A stretch of 49,353 bases of DNA, taken from contig CANFIH010000012.1 in NCBI GenBank assembly GCA_947446855.1, positions 1-49,353 of the forward strand. Reading direction: 5' to 3'. Origin of the DNA: Burkholderiales bacterium. GTDB taxonomy: Bacteria; Pseudomonadota; Gammaproteobacteria; Burkholderiales; Burkholderiaceae_C. The notes beneath the pieces were generated by a model that made no database searches, was not told where the DNA came from, and saw nothing but the letters and a program-made list of their open reading frames with translations. Shown piece after piece: positions 14,971 to 22,477 of the stretch; positions within the stretch are counted from its first letter, which is position 1, and each line of letters starts with the position of its first letter. The position numbers and the translations under genes were made by a program.

Positions 14971-17232
14971 TTAGAAACGCATCTTCAGGCCAAGCGTCAG
15001 GGTGCGTGGCATGGAGAGGGTTCTGCTCCAGGGTTGGTTGTAACTGTAGGCGTTTTCGGAGTATTGCGTGTCAAGCAGGTTGACCACGCTGGCGCTCAGG
15101 TCGACAGACTTGCTGAACTGGTACAACAGGCTGGCATCCCAGACGGTGATGTCGCCCTGTTTGTATTCGACACCGGCGGTTGTCGTCGTGTCGATATTCA
15201 TGCTGCCGATATAGCGTGCCTGCAGATGGGATTGCCATGCGGCGCTGGGTTTCCAGGTGGTGCCCAGGCTGGCGACCTCTTGTGGCACGCCGGTGGTCTG
15301 CACGCCCACCGGTTCGCCACCGACAAAGCCCTTGCGCGTGAGCATGCTGGTGGTGCGCGTGTACGTGCCGTCCAGTGCCCACTGCCGGTTGAGTTTCCAG
15401 CTGGCCTGCAGCTCCAGCCCGTAGGACTGGCCGTCCTGGTCATTGCTGTAAAAATTCGCCGTGCCCTGCTTGAGCGGGGTAGACCCTGAAGCCGGTGTGC
15501 CGCCGCAGTTCATCAGGTTGACGCCACAAATGAGCTGCACCAGCGCGGGTGCCGTGGCGTAGTCCGAGACCTTGTACGAGGCAATCATGTTCTGGATGTC
15601 GTACTGGAAATAGGTCGCGCTGAGGGAGAGCCCGCCTGTGTTGTAGTCCAGTCCGATTTCGCGCCCGAACAGGTTTTCCGGCGTCAGGTCCGGGTTGGCG
15701 ATGGTCGGGTTGGGTGAGCCGAAGGTGCGCGTGGTGTTGTTAAAGCCCGGCGCCCGGAACGACTTGTAGGCGGCGCCACGCACAGCCAGTGCGTCGGTAA
15801 AGGCGTAGCGCGCGGCCAGGCTGGGATTGAAGGCACTGGTGTTGGACGACGGCTGGGCACCGCCGATAGTGGCGGCACCGGCCATGGTGCGGGTGTTCAC
15901 GCGGTCGGTGTTGTCCCAGCTGTCAAAGCGCGCGCTCAGGGTGATGTCCAGCGCGTCGGTAGGCACCAGCTTGGTCTGGGCGAACACGCCGGTAAAGGTT
16001 TGCTCGGCCTTGCCAAAGGTGCTGCTCGCCAACACCGGTGCTCCATTGAGCGAGGACGGTGCGTTATAGAAAAACTCCAGATCGGTGGCCGAGAGGTGGC
16101 GGTAATCCACGCCCAGCTGCAAGCTGCTGAGCAGCCCATTCATGGACCGGGAGTAAATGCCGGAGGCGCCCTGTTCGCGGTAGCGCTGTGAGCCGTACTG
16201 GGTGTAGTACTGGACCACATTGGGCGTGATGCTCGCGGTCGTGTCAGCGGTCTTTGTTGTAGACGTGCAGGCGGTTTTCCAGTAGCAGGTGGCACCGTTG
16301 TACTTCTCAAACTCCAGGTACTGCGCCCAGGCGGTGGCCGTCACAGAAGACTTGTCGTCCAGGGTTTTGGTGAGGCTGGCCGAGAGGTCCGGGTCGGTCT
16401 GCAGGTTCTTGCCGTTGACGTAGCTGATGTCCTGGTCCTGAATGTGCTGGCCTATGCGCACATAGCCGTTCAGGTCGGCCGACGGCTTGAAGTAGGTGCT
16501 GATCTGGACGTTGGTGTCCTGCGTGTTTACCGGCTGGCGCGCCGGGTAGCGCCACATCTGCTCGGGCAGCACGGTGTCGTAGCCGCGCGAGTTGAGTTTG
16601 TCTATGGACAGGTTCACGCTCATGGTGTCCGACAACACCATATTTTTGCTGATGGCAGCCGACAGCGTGCCGTTGGAGCCGGCGTTGAGAGAGGCTTCGC
16701 CGGAATTGTCGGTCGGGCGTTTGGAGACGATGTTGATGACACCGGCCACCGCCATATTGCCCCACAGGCTGGAGTTGCCGCCCCGCACCACTTCCACCCG
16801 CTCGATGGTGGACAGGGGCACCTTAAACCATTGCGTGGTCAGGTAGAACGGGTCGTGAATCGGCACGCCATCCAGCAGCACCAATACCTTGGCGTTGCCC
16901 ATGCCGCGCATCTTGGTCTGGTGGCCGGTGGGGTCGGACTGGGCTGCCGGCACACCGGTGAAGTTCAGGCCCGGCACATCGCGCAGCAACTGGTCCAGGG
17001 TTTGTGCCGAAGACTTTTGGATGTCTTCCTGCGAGACGATGGTGGTGTTCAGCGGCATGGCTTCCACCTGGGCCTGGCTGCGGCTGGCGGAGACGACTAC
17101 TGTTTTGAGTTCGGCGGTCTTGGCTTCTTCTGATGCCTGTTGTGCGTGTGCCGGTGCGGCTGCAAACAGGTACATCACGGCCAGGGCGACCAGCGTGGGG
17201 TAAGGCTTGAGGTTGTTCATGAGACTTGGCAT
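14971..17232 (-). CDS. TonB-dependent outer-membrane receptor, probably for copper
   Basis: A 753-residue receptor with a signal peptide (about 10-30), a TonB-box-like stretch (LKTVVVSASRS near 43-53), a plug domain (TIVSQEDIQKSSAQTLDQLL through RVEVVRGGNSSLWGNMAVAG) and a 22-strand barrel ending in the expected aromatic residue (GLKMRF). The barrel ends and internal repeats look intact. Substrate is inferred from neighbours: PCuAC, a copper-uptake-associated protein, DUF2946 proteins and a Cys-rich propeller, all on the same strand. MNNLKPYPT at 17220 is an alternative start. A strong hairpin lies 32 bases upstream of the start. Confidence 0.87.
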   Translation of the reverse strand: MPSLMNNLKPYPTLVALAVMYLFAAAPAHAQQASEEAKTAELKTVVVSASRSQAQVEAMPLNTTIVSQEDIQKSSAQTLDQLLRDVPGLNFTGVPAAQSDPTGHQTKMRGMGNAKVLVLLDGVPIHDPFYLTTQWFKVPLSTIERVEVVRGGNSSLWGNMAVAGVINIVSKRPTDNSGEASLNAGSNGTLSAAISKNMVLSDTMSVNLSIDKLNSRGYDTVLPEQMWRYPARQPVNTQDTNVQISTYFKPSADLNGYVRIGQHIQDQDISYVNGKNLQTDPDLSASLTKTLDDKSSVTATAWAQYLEFEKYNGATCYWKTACTSTTKTADTTASITPNVVQYYTQYGSQRYREQGASGIYSRSMNGLLSSLQLGVDYRHLSATDLEFFYNAPSSLNGAPVLASSTFGKAEQTFTGVFAQTKLVPTDALDITLSARFDSWDNTDRVNTRTMAGAATIGGAQPSSNTSAFNPSLAARYAFTDALAVRGAAYKSFRAPGFNNTTRTFGSPNPTIANPDLTPENLFGREIGLDYNTGGLSLSATYFQYDIQNMIASYKVSDYATAPALVQLICGVNLMNCGGTPASGSTPLKQGTANFYSNDQDGQSYGLELQASWKLNRQWALDGTYTRTTSMLTRKGFVGGEPVGVQTTGVPQEVASLGTTWKPSAAWQSHLQARYIGSMNIDTTTTAGVEYKQGDITVWDASLLYQFSKSVDLSASVVNLLDTQYSENAYSYNQPWSRTLSMPRTLTLGLKMRF

Positions 17233-17263
17233 TTATGTTGGTTACCCGTAGTGCGGGCGGTGT

Positions 17264-17292
17264 GCCCGAAGTGACGGTGTGTCGCTTCGGGC
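17264..17292 (-). promoter_or_regulatory. Long hairpin in the leader of the TonB-dependent receptor
   Basis: GCCCGAAG (17264-17271) pairs perfectly with CTTCGGGC (17285-17292), and the inner bases GTGAC/GTCGC extend the helix to about 12 pairs with one wobble and a 5-base loop. It lies between the small coiled-coil gene and the receptor gene. It has no T run on the minus side, so it is more likely a translation or stability element than a simple terminator. Confidence 0.55.
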
Positions 17293-17308
17293 AAAAGGTT
17301 TGAAAAAG

Positions 17309-17506
17309 CTAAATGAAAGAGCGAACGAACTGTTGCGTCGCGAGTTGCAGGTCCTTCAGTTCACGCTTGACGCGCGCCAGCTCGACTTTGAGGCGCCTGA
17401 CTTCTTCAGCATTGCCTGATGAAGCCTGTCGCGTCATGGTCAGGTGGGCAGTGCGAAACGGGTTACGCGACGGGTCGCAAGACCCGGATGCAGTCATGTG
17501 TTGCAT
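17309..17506 (-). CDS. Small coiled-coil protein upstream of the TonB receptor
   Basis: A 65-residue ORF with a very good ribosome site (GGAGG, 8 bases before ATG). The N-terminal half is polar and unstructured (TASGSCDPSRNPFRTAHLT). The C-terminal half is a heptad-like helix (EEVRRLKVELARVKRELKDL). I do not recognise the family. The helix recalls the leucine-zipper end of IS3-type OrfA proteins, but there is no helix-turn-helix or OrfB, so this is not called a transposase. It is in line with the copper operon and separated from the receptor gene by a hairpin leader, so a regulatory leader-peptide role is possible. Confidence 0.6.
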   Translation of the reverse strand: MQHMTASGSCDPSRNPFRTAHLTMTRQASSGNAEEVRRLKVELARVKRELKDLQLATQQFVRSFI

Positions 17507-17568
17507 GAGAAATATCCTCCGCTGGAATTAAAAAATTGACGGTGTCCGCACGGCGCGGGGCAACCGGA

Positions 17569-17584
17569 AATCACGGACGTGATT
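17569..17584. promoter_or_regulatory. Inverted repeat between DUF2946 gene and small coiled-coil gene
   Basis: AATCACG, GA, CGTGATT is a perfect 7-base dyad in the 87-base gap. On the minus strand a T6 run follows about 35 bases later (17530-17535), not adjacent. It could be an operator or part of an attenuator. Confidence 0.35.
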
Positions 17585-17593
17585 GCGATGCGA

Positions 17594-18007
17594 TCAACTC
17601 AATATTTCAGCTGGAGGGCCGCGTGGCGGAGCCCACAAGGGGGGTGTGTCGGTGTATAAAAAAACTTGCCAGTCCGCAATCTCCTGTTGTCCGCCTTGAG
17701 CCGTTAAGAGGGAAGGCAATGGGCTGGGCGGAGGAGCAAGGCGGTCCGCTTGGTGCAGGCAAAACGGGCAATGTCCTATCGAGGTCGTGGGTTCCTGCCC
17801 GGTTGAGGAATCCACCGCAGGAGTCGTATCGGGTGCCAGTGTCCTGGCGCCTTGCGCGGTACAAATTTCCAGGCGGGTGTTGTCGCCCACTGCAAACGAC
17901 AGCGCATGGGTCAGCGTGGGCGCGATGGCAAATAACACGGCCATCAGCACCGTCCACCACACCGCCAGAGGGCGGCGCAGTTTTTCGGTGGCGAGTGCGC
18001 GTGGCAT
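17594..18007 (-). CDS. DUF2946 protein with CPFC motif (possible copper-sensing leader ORF)
   Basis: A 137-residue protein with an N-terminal hydrophobic segment (about 15-36, VWWTVLMAVLFAIAPTLTHA), a LEIC segment, and the DUF2946 signature GHCPFCLHQADRLAPPP near 78-94. The C-terminus is proline-rich (TPPLWAPPRGPPAE). In Bordetella pertussis a DUF2946 ORF of this kind (CruR), upstream of a TonB receptor gene, has been reported to act as an upstream ORF whose nascent CxxC motif senses copper and controls downstream expression. The position here, two genes upstream of the TonB receptor, fits. This is inference from family and context. Confidence 0.75.
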   Translation of the reverse strand: MPRALATEKLRRPLAVWWTVLMAVLFAIAPTLTHALSFAVGDNTRLEICTAQGARTLAPDTTPAVDSSTGQEPTTSIGHCPFCLHQADRLAPPPSPLPSLLTAQGGQQEIADWQVFLYTDTPPLWAPPRGPPAEILS

Positions 18008-18028
18008 ATCTGTCAGGCCCGGTGACGC

Positions 18029-18505
18029 TTACTTCTTGGCCGGCTCAGCGTGTTGGCCGTGCTGTGCATGGTTGCTATGGCCCTCAGCCGCATCAACCTT
18101 CAGCATGCCCTGAAAACCATCAAACAACTTGCGATTGTCTGCCCCCAGTTTGCTTTCGGAGGCCACGATGGCGCGGGCCAGTTTGGTGGCTGCGGCACTG
18201 CCCATGCCAATGGTTTGCAGGACATCAGCCTGGGTCAGCCCTGAGCCGCCGCAAATCGAAATAAACCATTGGCTCCTGTCCTTCTGCAAAAACGCCCGTC
18301 CGCCGCGCCCGCCCTGGCTCCAGCCTGCCACGGCAAAGTTCCCTTCCACATTGATGGGCGCCACTTGCAGGGGTGCGTCGGGCTTTTCAAATTGGGCCTT
18401 GAGCACCTGGGTGATCTGGTGCTCGTTGTCGCCATGGGCCAGGGCCGGCGCTGCAGCCAGCAGTTGGGTCAGCCCCACAAGGCTGGCAATGATCCAGGTC
18501 TTCAT
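18029..18505 (-). CDS. Copper uptake system-associated protein
   Basis: A 158-residue exported protein with a signal peptide (about 1-23) followed by HGDNEHQITQVLKAQFEKPD and the highly patterned core VAPINVEGNFAVAGWSQGGR with GGRAFL. It ends in a His-rich tail (GHSNHAQHGQHAEPAKK). I recall this arrangement from proteins annotated as copper uptake system-associated, found beside PCuAC genes in proteobacteria. A single Cys lies in ISICGGSG. The His-rich tail suggests metal binding in the periplasm. It lies 21 bases downstream of the PCuAC gene and is clearly in the same operon. Confidence 0.75.
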   Translation of the reverse strand: MKTWIIASLVGLTQLLAAAPALAHGDNEHQITQVLKAQFEKPDAPLQVAPINVEGNFAVAGWSQGGRGGRAFLQKDRSQWFISICGGSGLTQADVLQTIGMGSAAATKLARAIVASESKLGADNRKLFDGFQGMLKVDAAEGHSNHAQHGQHAEPAKK

Positions 18506-18526
18506 GTTTGCGCTCCCTCAATGCTT

Positions 18527-19018
18527 CTATTTCATGGGGGCCATGGCCCCCATGTGTGCCATGGCTTTGACCGGGACGGTCAACTCGGTTTTGCTTTCCA
18601 CGCCCTTGGCGTCAACAAAGTTCAGCGTGAGAGGAATCGTGCTGTCTTTGGTCAGCGCGGTCTTCAGGTCCATCAACATGATGTGGTAGCTGCCGGGCTT
18701 GAGTTCCACGGTCTTGCCTGCCGGCAACTCCAGGCCGCCTTTGAGCGGGTGCATCTTCATGATGTCGCCTTCCAGGCGCATTTCATGCACTTCGCCGATG
18801 GCGGCCACGGGCGAGGAGGCGCCCACCAGGCGGGCGTCGGTGGCTGAGGACAGGCGCATGAAGACGCCGGCACTTTTCTGCGCTTGCACCGTGGCGCGGG
18901 CCCAGGCGTCTTGCACGGTCACGGTTTGTGCCAGCGCGGCAGAGCTGAGCAGGGCGAATGCCGCGGCGCGCCAAAGCCTGTGTGCAAGGCGCAGCAGGGA
19001 AGTGTGGGTAGTGGACAT
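18527..19018 (-). CDS. PCuAC-family periplasmic copper chaperone
   Basis: A 163-residue exported cupredoxin-like chaperone that binds Cu(I) and passes it to cytochrome oxidase or other acceptors. The signal peptide is at about 1-30. The PCuAC metal motif is intact: HEM in GEVHEMRLEGDIMKMHPL, then YHIML about 30 residues later, giving the His/Met ligands. A Met-rich tail (VKAMAHMGAMAPMK) adds possible ligands. MSTTHTSLLR at 19018 is the best start, as the open frame upstream lacks a signal peptide. The 160-base leader before it contains a long-range stem. Confidence 0.88.
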   Translation of the reverse strand: MSTTHTSLLRLAHRLWRAAAFALLSSAALAQTVTVQDAWARATVQAQKSAGVFMRLSSATDARLVGASSPVAAIGEVHEMRLEGDIMKMHPLKGGLELPAGKTVELKPGSYHIMLMDLKTALTKDSTIPLTLNFVDAKGVESKTELTVPVKAMAHMGAMAPMK

Positions 19019-19105
19019 GGTGTACTCGCAAAAGGTGATGACGGACCCCGTCTGGCGACCCCGCAAGCAGAGGCGCGACGAAGCAACAGAAAGAGTGTGC
19101 GAAAA

Positions 19106-19159
19106 GCGGCCGGTCAAGGCGCAGCCTTTCACGCAGCAGCAGCACCGGTTCCCGGCCGC
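19106..19159 (-). promoter_or_regulatory. Long-range RNA stem in the PCuAC leader
   Basis: GCGGCCGG (19106-19113) and CCGGCCGC (19152-19159) are perfect 8-base arms enclosing 38 bases. They lie in the untranslated 160 bases between a DUF2946 ORF and the PCuAC gene. Folding of this leader could be coupled to translation of the ORF upstream. Confidence 0.4.
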
Positions 19160-19178
19160 TACGGCAGGGCCTGTGCTA

Positions 19179-19535
19179 TCAGGACTGTGCGGGAGGGGCG
19201 CGCGCCGGCGGCGGGGTCGCCCAGACGTAGGCCGGTGGCGCGATGGCAGGCTGTGGCAAGGCGTAGGCCCGTGGGGCCGCAGAGCCAAACGCCACGATGT
19301 CCATTGGCGGCGGTGCGCTGATGCTGGCACACAGCGGGCAGTCCAGCGTATGGCTGCTCGATGCGGTCTTGCCGTCCGCATCGCTGGAAATGACTTTCAT
19401 GCTGCCCGAGCCAGAGCAGACCAGTTGCAGCCCTTGCGGCTTGACCATGGGCGAGGCAATCGCCACACCGATGGACAGCGCGAACCACACCAGCACGAAG
19501 CGGGCGATGAGGTGGGCGTTGCGCAGGGTTTGCAT
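19179..19535 (-). CDS. DUF2946-like protein with CPLC motif (possible copper-sensing leader ORF)
   Basis: A 118-residue protein with an N-terminal hydrophobic segment (LIARFVLVWFALSIGVAIAS, about 9-28), a Cys in LQLVCSGSGSMKV, and the motif HTLDCPLCASISAPPP. The C-terminal third is strongly proline/alanine-rich (PQPAIAPPAYVWATPPPAR). This is the same architecture as the DUF2946 ORF at 17594: membrane segment, CPxC, proline-rich tail. It is the first ORF of the copper block and lies 160 bases upstream of PCuAC. It may serve as a copper-sensing upstream ORF rather than, or as well as, a membrane protein. MQTLRNAHL is preferred over the longer frame start at 19583. Confidence 0.7.
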   Translation of the reverse strand: MQTLRNAHLIARFVLVWFALSIGVAIASPMVKPQGLQLVCSGSGSMKVISSDADGKTASSSHTLDCPLCASISAPPPMDIVAFGSAAPRAYALPQPAIAPPAYVWATPPPARAPPAQS

Positions 19536-19622
19536 CGGGCCGATTATTGCAGTGGTGTTTGCAACGGAGTAACGATCCGGCAATTTAAAGTACCAAAACC
19601 GGTAATTTGTCGCATCCTGGCG

Positions 19623-22127
19623 TTAGCCGCGGTCTATTTCGGGCTGGCTTTCCCATTGGTGAATCCAGCCAGGGAAGTCGAGGGCTCGCATCGGGCGGGC
19701 GATGCCGTAGCCTTGCATGTGGTGGCAGCCCAGGGACTGCAGCAGCGCGCACTGCTCCATGGTTTCCACGCCCTCGGCAATGACCAGACGGCCAAAGGCC
19801 TTGGCCAGACCGATCACGCCATTGACGATGGCCATGTCCTCCGGGTCGCCCACCATATCGCGCACAAAGCTCTGGTCGATCTTGAGCGTTTCTGCTGGCA
19901 GGTGCTTGAGGTAGGTCAGTGAGGAGTAGCCCGTGCCGAAGTCATCCAGCGCCAGGCGCACGCGCTGTGCGCGGCAGGCGTGCAGCACCTTGGCCACCAC
20001 CGAGATGTCTTCCAGCGCGCTGCTCTCCAGTATTTCCAACTCCAGTTGCTCGTGGGCCACCTGCGGATGGCGCGCCAGAATGGCGCGCAATTTGTCCACA
20101 AAGCCGTGTTGCTGCAGTTGCAAGGCGCCCACATTGACGCTCACCGGCAGCGCCAGCCCGAGCTGGTTCCAGTGACCCATCTGCGCCAGCGCGCTGTCGA
20201 GCACCCACTCACCCACCTGCACGCTGAGGTCGTGGTTTTCAATGCCGGGCAGAAATTCGGCCGGTAACAGCAGACCGCGCGTGGGGTGTTGCCAGCGGAT
20301 CAGTGCTTCGGCGCCCACCACGATGTGTCGCTGCATGTCCACCTTGGGCTGGTAATAGAGCACGAACTCCTGGTTCGCCAGCGCCTGGCGCACCTGGCCC
20401 AGACTTTCGTGCCGGCTTTTGACGGCCGCGTCATGGGCCACATCAAACAGGTGGTAGCGGTTTTTGCCGCCCTGCTTGGCGATGTACATCGCCTGATCGG
20501 CATGGCGCATCAGCAGATCGGCGTCCACCCCGTCCTTGGGGTAGGTGGTGGCACCAATACTGGCTGACATCCGCAAGGTAATGGTCTCGCTGTGGAGGCT
20601 TACCTGCACCGGCTCGGCCGCGGCCAGCAGCAGCCGTTCCAGGATCGGCACGCAGTCCTGCGCGTGCTCCAGGTCGACCAGTACCGCCACAAACTCATCG
20701 CCGCCAAAGCGCGCCAGGGAGTCGCCTTCGCGCAGGGCCAGGCGCATGCGCTGGGCCAGCTTCACCAGCAACACGTCCCCGATGTCGTGGCCGTACTTGT
20801 CGTTGACCGCCTTGAAGCCATCCAGGTCCAGATAGATCACGCTCAGCGAGCGCTTGCGCAGCTCGCAGACGCGCATGGCCTCGTCCAGCCGGGTGGCAAA
20901 CAACAGGCGGTTGGGCAGGCCGGTCAGCATGTCGAAGTGGGCAATGTGCTCCAGCTGTTGCTGGTGCTCCTTCATGGGGGTGATGTCGGTAAACAGCGCC
21001 ACATAGTTCTTCACCTGTTGGGCGGCATCGCGCACGGCGCTGATGGTGAGGATCTCGGCATAGACTTCGCCGTTCTTGCGCCTGTTCCAGATTTCGCCCG
21101 ACCAATAACCGGTCTGGAAGATGGCACGCCACATGTCCGCATAGAACTCCGTGTCCTGTCGGCCGGAATTCAGAATGCGCGGGTTGTTGCCCAGGACTTC
21201 TTCCCGGTCATAGCCGGTGATACGGCAAAAGGCCTCGTTCACATCGACAATGACGCCCCGGGTGTCGGTAATCACAATGCCTTCGCGTGCGTGCGTGAAC
21301 ACATTGGCCGCCATTTGAATGCGCTCCTGCGTCTGCAGGCTTTCACTGACATCGTGGCCAATGCCGAAGATGCTTTCCACTTCGCCGCGTTCATTGAACA
21401 GGGGCCAGCGACTGGTCTGGACAAAGCCCTGCTTGCCTTGGAAGTTCCGGTAGCTGTTGATCCGATTGAGTTGGGGTTTGCCTTCGGCGAAGACGGCGCA
21501 TTCGTCGCTGGCGAAGCCGTCCATGGACGAGCGCGGGAACAAATCCCGGTCCAGCCTGCCCACCATGTCATGCCAATGTGCATAGCCGAACACGTCGGCC
21601 AGCGACTGACTGCAAAAGCGCAAACGCCCCTCGTGGTTTTTGAAGTAAACGAAGTCGGTGGTCTTGTCGAGAAAAGAGCCGAAGTCCCGGTTGAATTCGA
21701 GTTGCTGTTTCTGGGCGAGCTTGTGTTCGGTGATGTCGCTGACGAAGCCATGCCAAAGGGTTCCGCCGTCTGCCTGGCGCTGCGGATGGGCCACCCCGGA
21801 TCTCCAGCATTCGCCCTGGCGCGGCAGCAGGACGCGGTATTCGCAGACCCAAGGGCGCAGGGTGTCGGCGCAGTCCCGCATGGAACGCATCACGCGGTCC
21901 CGGTCGTCCGGGTGCAGCCGCTGCAAGACCAGCGAAGCATCGCCAAGCGCTTGAGCGGCAGAAAGCTCATACATGGTCTCAATGCCTTGGCTGGCAAACA
22001 GATAGCGAAAACTGCCATTGGCCAGCGTCTGCAACTGGTAAATCAGACCCGGCACATGGCCTGTCAGGTCCGTCAGCAGTGTCTGGGCTGTCTGCGTATG
22101 GACGGCAGAGGATTCAGTAGCAGGCAT
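19623..22127 (-). CDS. PAS-PAS-PAS-GGDEF-EAL cyclic-di-GMP signalling protein
   Basis: An 834-residue cytoplasmic protein with no membrane segments. Three PAS-type sensor regions cover about 15-390 (one contains the classic GYDREEVLGNNPRILNSGRQ pattern). The diguanylate cyclase domain follows (HFDMLTGLPNRLLF near 397, active site RFGGDEF near 477), then an EAL phosphodiesterase domain (AEALIRW near 608, LALDDFGTGYSSLTYLKHLP, LKIDQSFVRDM, VIAEGVET). Both active sites look intact by these motifs, so it could be bifunctional. It is divergent from a single-domain response regulator, and an FNR-type box lies upstream. Confidence 0.92.
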   Translation of the reverse strand: MPATESSAVHTQTAQTLLTDLTGHVPGLIYQLQTLANGSFRYLFASQGIETMYELSAAQALGDASLVLQRLHPDDRDRVMRSMRDCADTLRPWVCEYRVLLPRQGECWRSGVAHPQRQADGGTLWHGFVSDITEHKLAQKQQLEFNRDFGSFLDKTTDFVYFKNHEGRLRFCSQSLADVFGYAHWHDMVGRLDRDLFPRSSMDGFASDECAVFAEGKPQLNRINSYRNFQGKQGFVQTSRWPLFNERGEVESIFGIGHDVSESLQTQERIQMAANVFTHAREGIVITDTRGVIVDVNEAFCRITGYDREEVLGNNPRILNSGRQDTEFYADMWRAIFQTGYWSGEIWNRRKNGEVYAEILTISAVRDAAQQVKNYVALFTDITPMKEHQQQLEHIAHFDMLTGLPNRLLFATRLDEAMRVCELRKRSLSVIYLDLDGFKAVNDKYGHDIGDVLLVKLAQRMRLALREGDSLARFGGDEFVAVLVDLEHAQDCVPILERLLLAAAEPVQVSLHSETITLRMSASIGATTYPKDGVDADLLMRHADQAMYIAKQGGKNRYHLFDVAHDAAVKSRHESLGQVRQALANQEFVLYYQPKVDMQRHIVVGAEALIRWQHPTRGLLLPAEFLPGIENHDLSVQVGEWVLDSALAQMGHWNQLGLALPVSVNVGALQLQQHGFVDKLRAILARHPQVAHEQLELEILESSALEDISVVAKVLHACRAQRVRLALDDFGTGYSSLTYLKHLPAETLKIDQSFVRDMVGDPEDMAIVNGVIGLAKAFGRLVIAEGVETMEQCALLQSLGCHHMQGYGIARPMRALDFPGWIHQWESQPEIDRG

Positions 22128-22216
22128 CGGTCTTTCATGTACGTTCGGTATCGAGGTGTGTCTGGTCGTTGTGCTCCCGCGCCGCCACGCTGGCGGTCAA
22201 CTCCCCCCGGATGCGA

Positions 22217-22257
22217 ATTTTGAGCGCATTTCGGCGAATTGTCTTGATCAAGATCAT
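22217..22257 (-). promoter_or_regulatory. FNR-type box with a correctly spaced -10 for the PAS-GGDEF-EAL gene
   Basis: TTGATCAAGATCAT (22244-22257) differs at one half-site base from the FNR consensus TTGATnnnnATCAA. On the minus strand a -10-like CAAAAT lies at 22222-22217, centred 31 bases from the centre of the box, the spacing of class II FNR-activated promoters. The site is predicted by eye. Confidence 0.45.
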
Positions 22258-22290
22258 GAGTGCCGCAATGGTGGCGGCTCTTGCGGCGGG

Positions 22291-22320
22291 CGCGCCAGCA
22301 GCAGGGTTTGTGCTGGCGCG
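22291..22320. repeat. Perfect inverted repeat (10-base arms)
   Basis: CGCGCCAGCA and TGCTGGCGCG flank a 10-base loop. It has no T run on either side, so terminator function is doubtful. It lies in the leader region of the response regulator gene. Confidence 0.5.
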
Positions 22321-22477
22321 GCGTGACGAAATGTTCGCGGGCGGTGCTTTCAGCCCCGGTGAAATTGTCAAAGGACAAACAATCGCTTCGGTCCGGCCTC
22401 AAGTCCGGCACTTCCCCCACCGCACGGCCATCAGGGCCTTCGTTTTGTAAACCGGCCCATTTCCAGGAGTCCTTGCC

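Larger units (their letters stand above)
22128..22477. other. Intergenic region between PAS-GGDEF-EAL and response regulator genes
   Basis: 350 bases without a supported gene. Short open frames here lack ribosome sites and resemble nothing I know. The stretch contains an FNR-type box (22244-22257), a 10-base-arm hairpin (22291-22320), and, just before the response regulator, the leader with CCAGGAG as ribosome site. It should hold both divergent promoters. Confidence 0.6.

Noticed and set aside
17309..17506. Small ORF as an IS3-type transposase fragment
   Set aside because: Only a generic leucine-zipper-like helix is shared; there is no helix-turn-helix, no OrfB, no inverted repeats, and the gene has its own good ribosome site.
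18783..19145. Minus-strand ORF with a Cys/His-rich start in the PCuAC leader
   Set aside because: No ribosome site and most of it is an out-of-frame reading of PCuAC; the Cys run in another frame (CCCC) looks accidental from GCTGCTGCTG repeats.
20592..22223. 543-codon open frame opposite the PAS-GGDEF-EAL gene
   Set aside because: Antisense shadow caused by high GC content; the minus-strand frame carries complete catalytic motifs.
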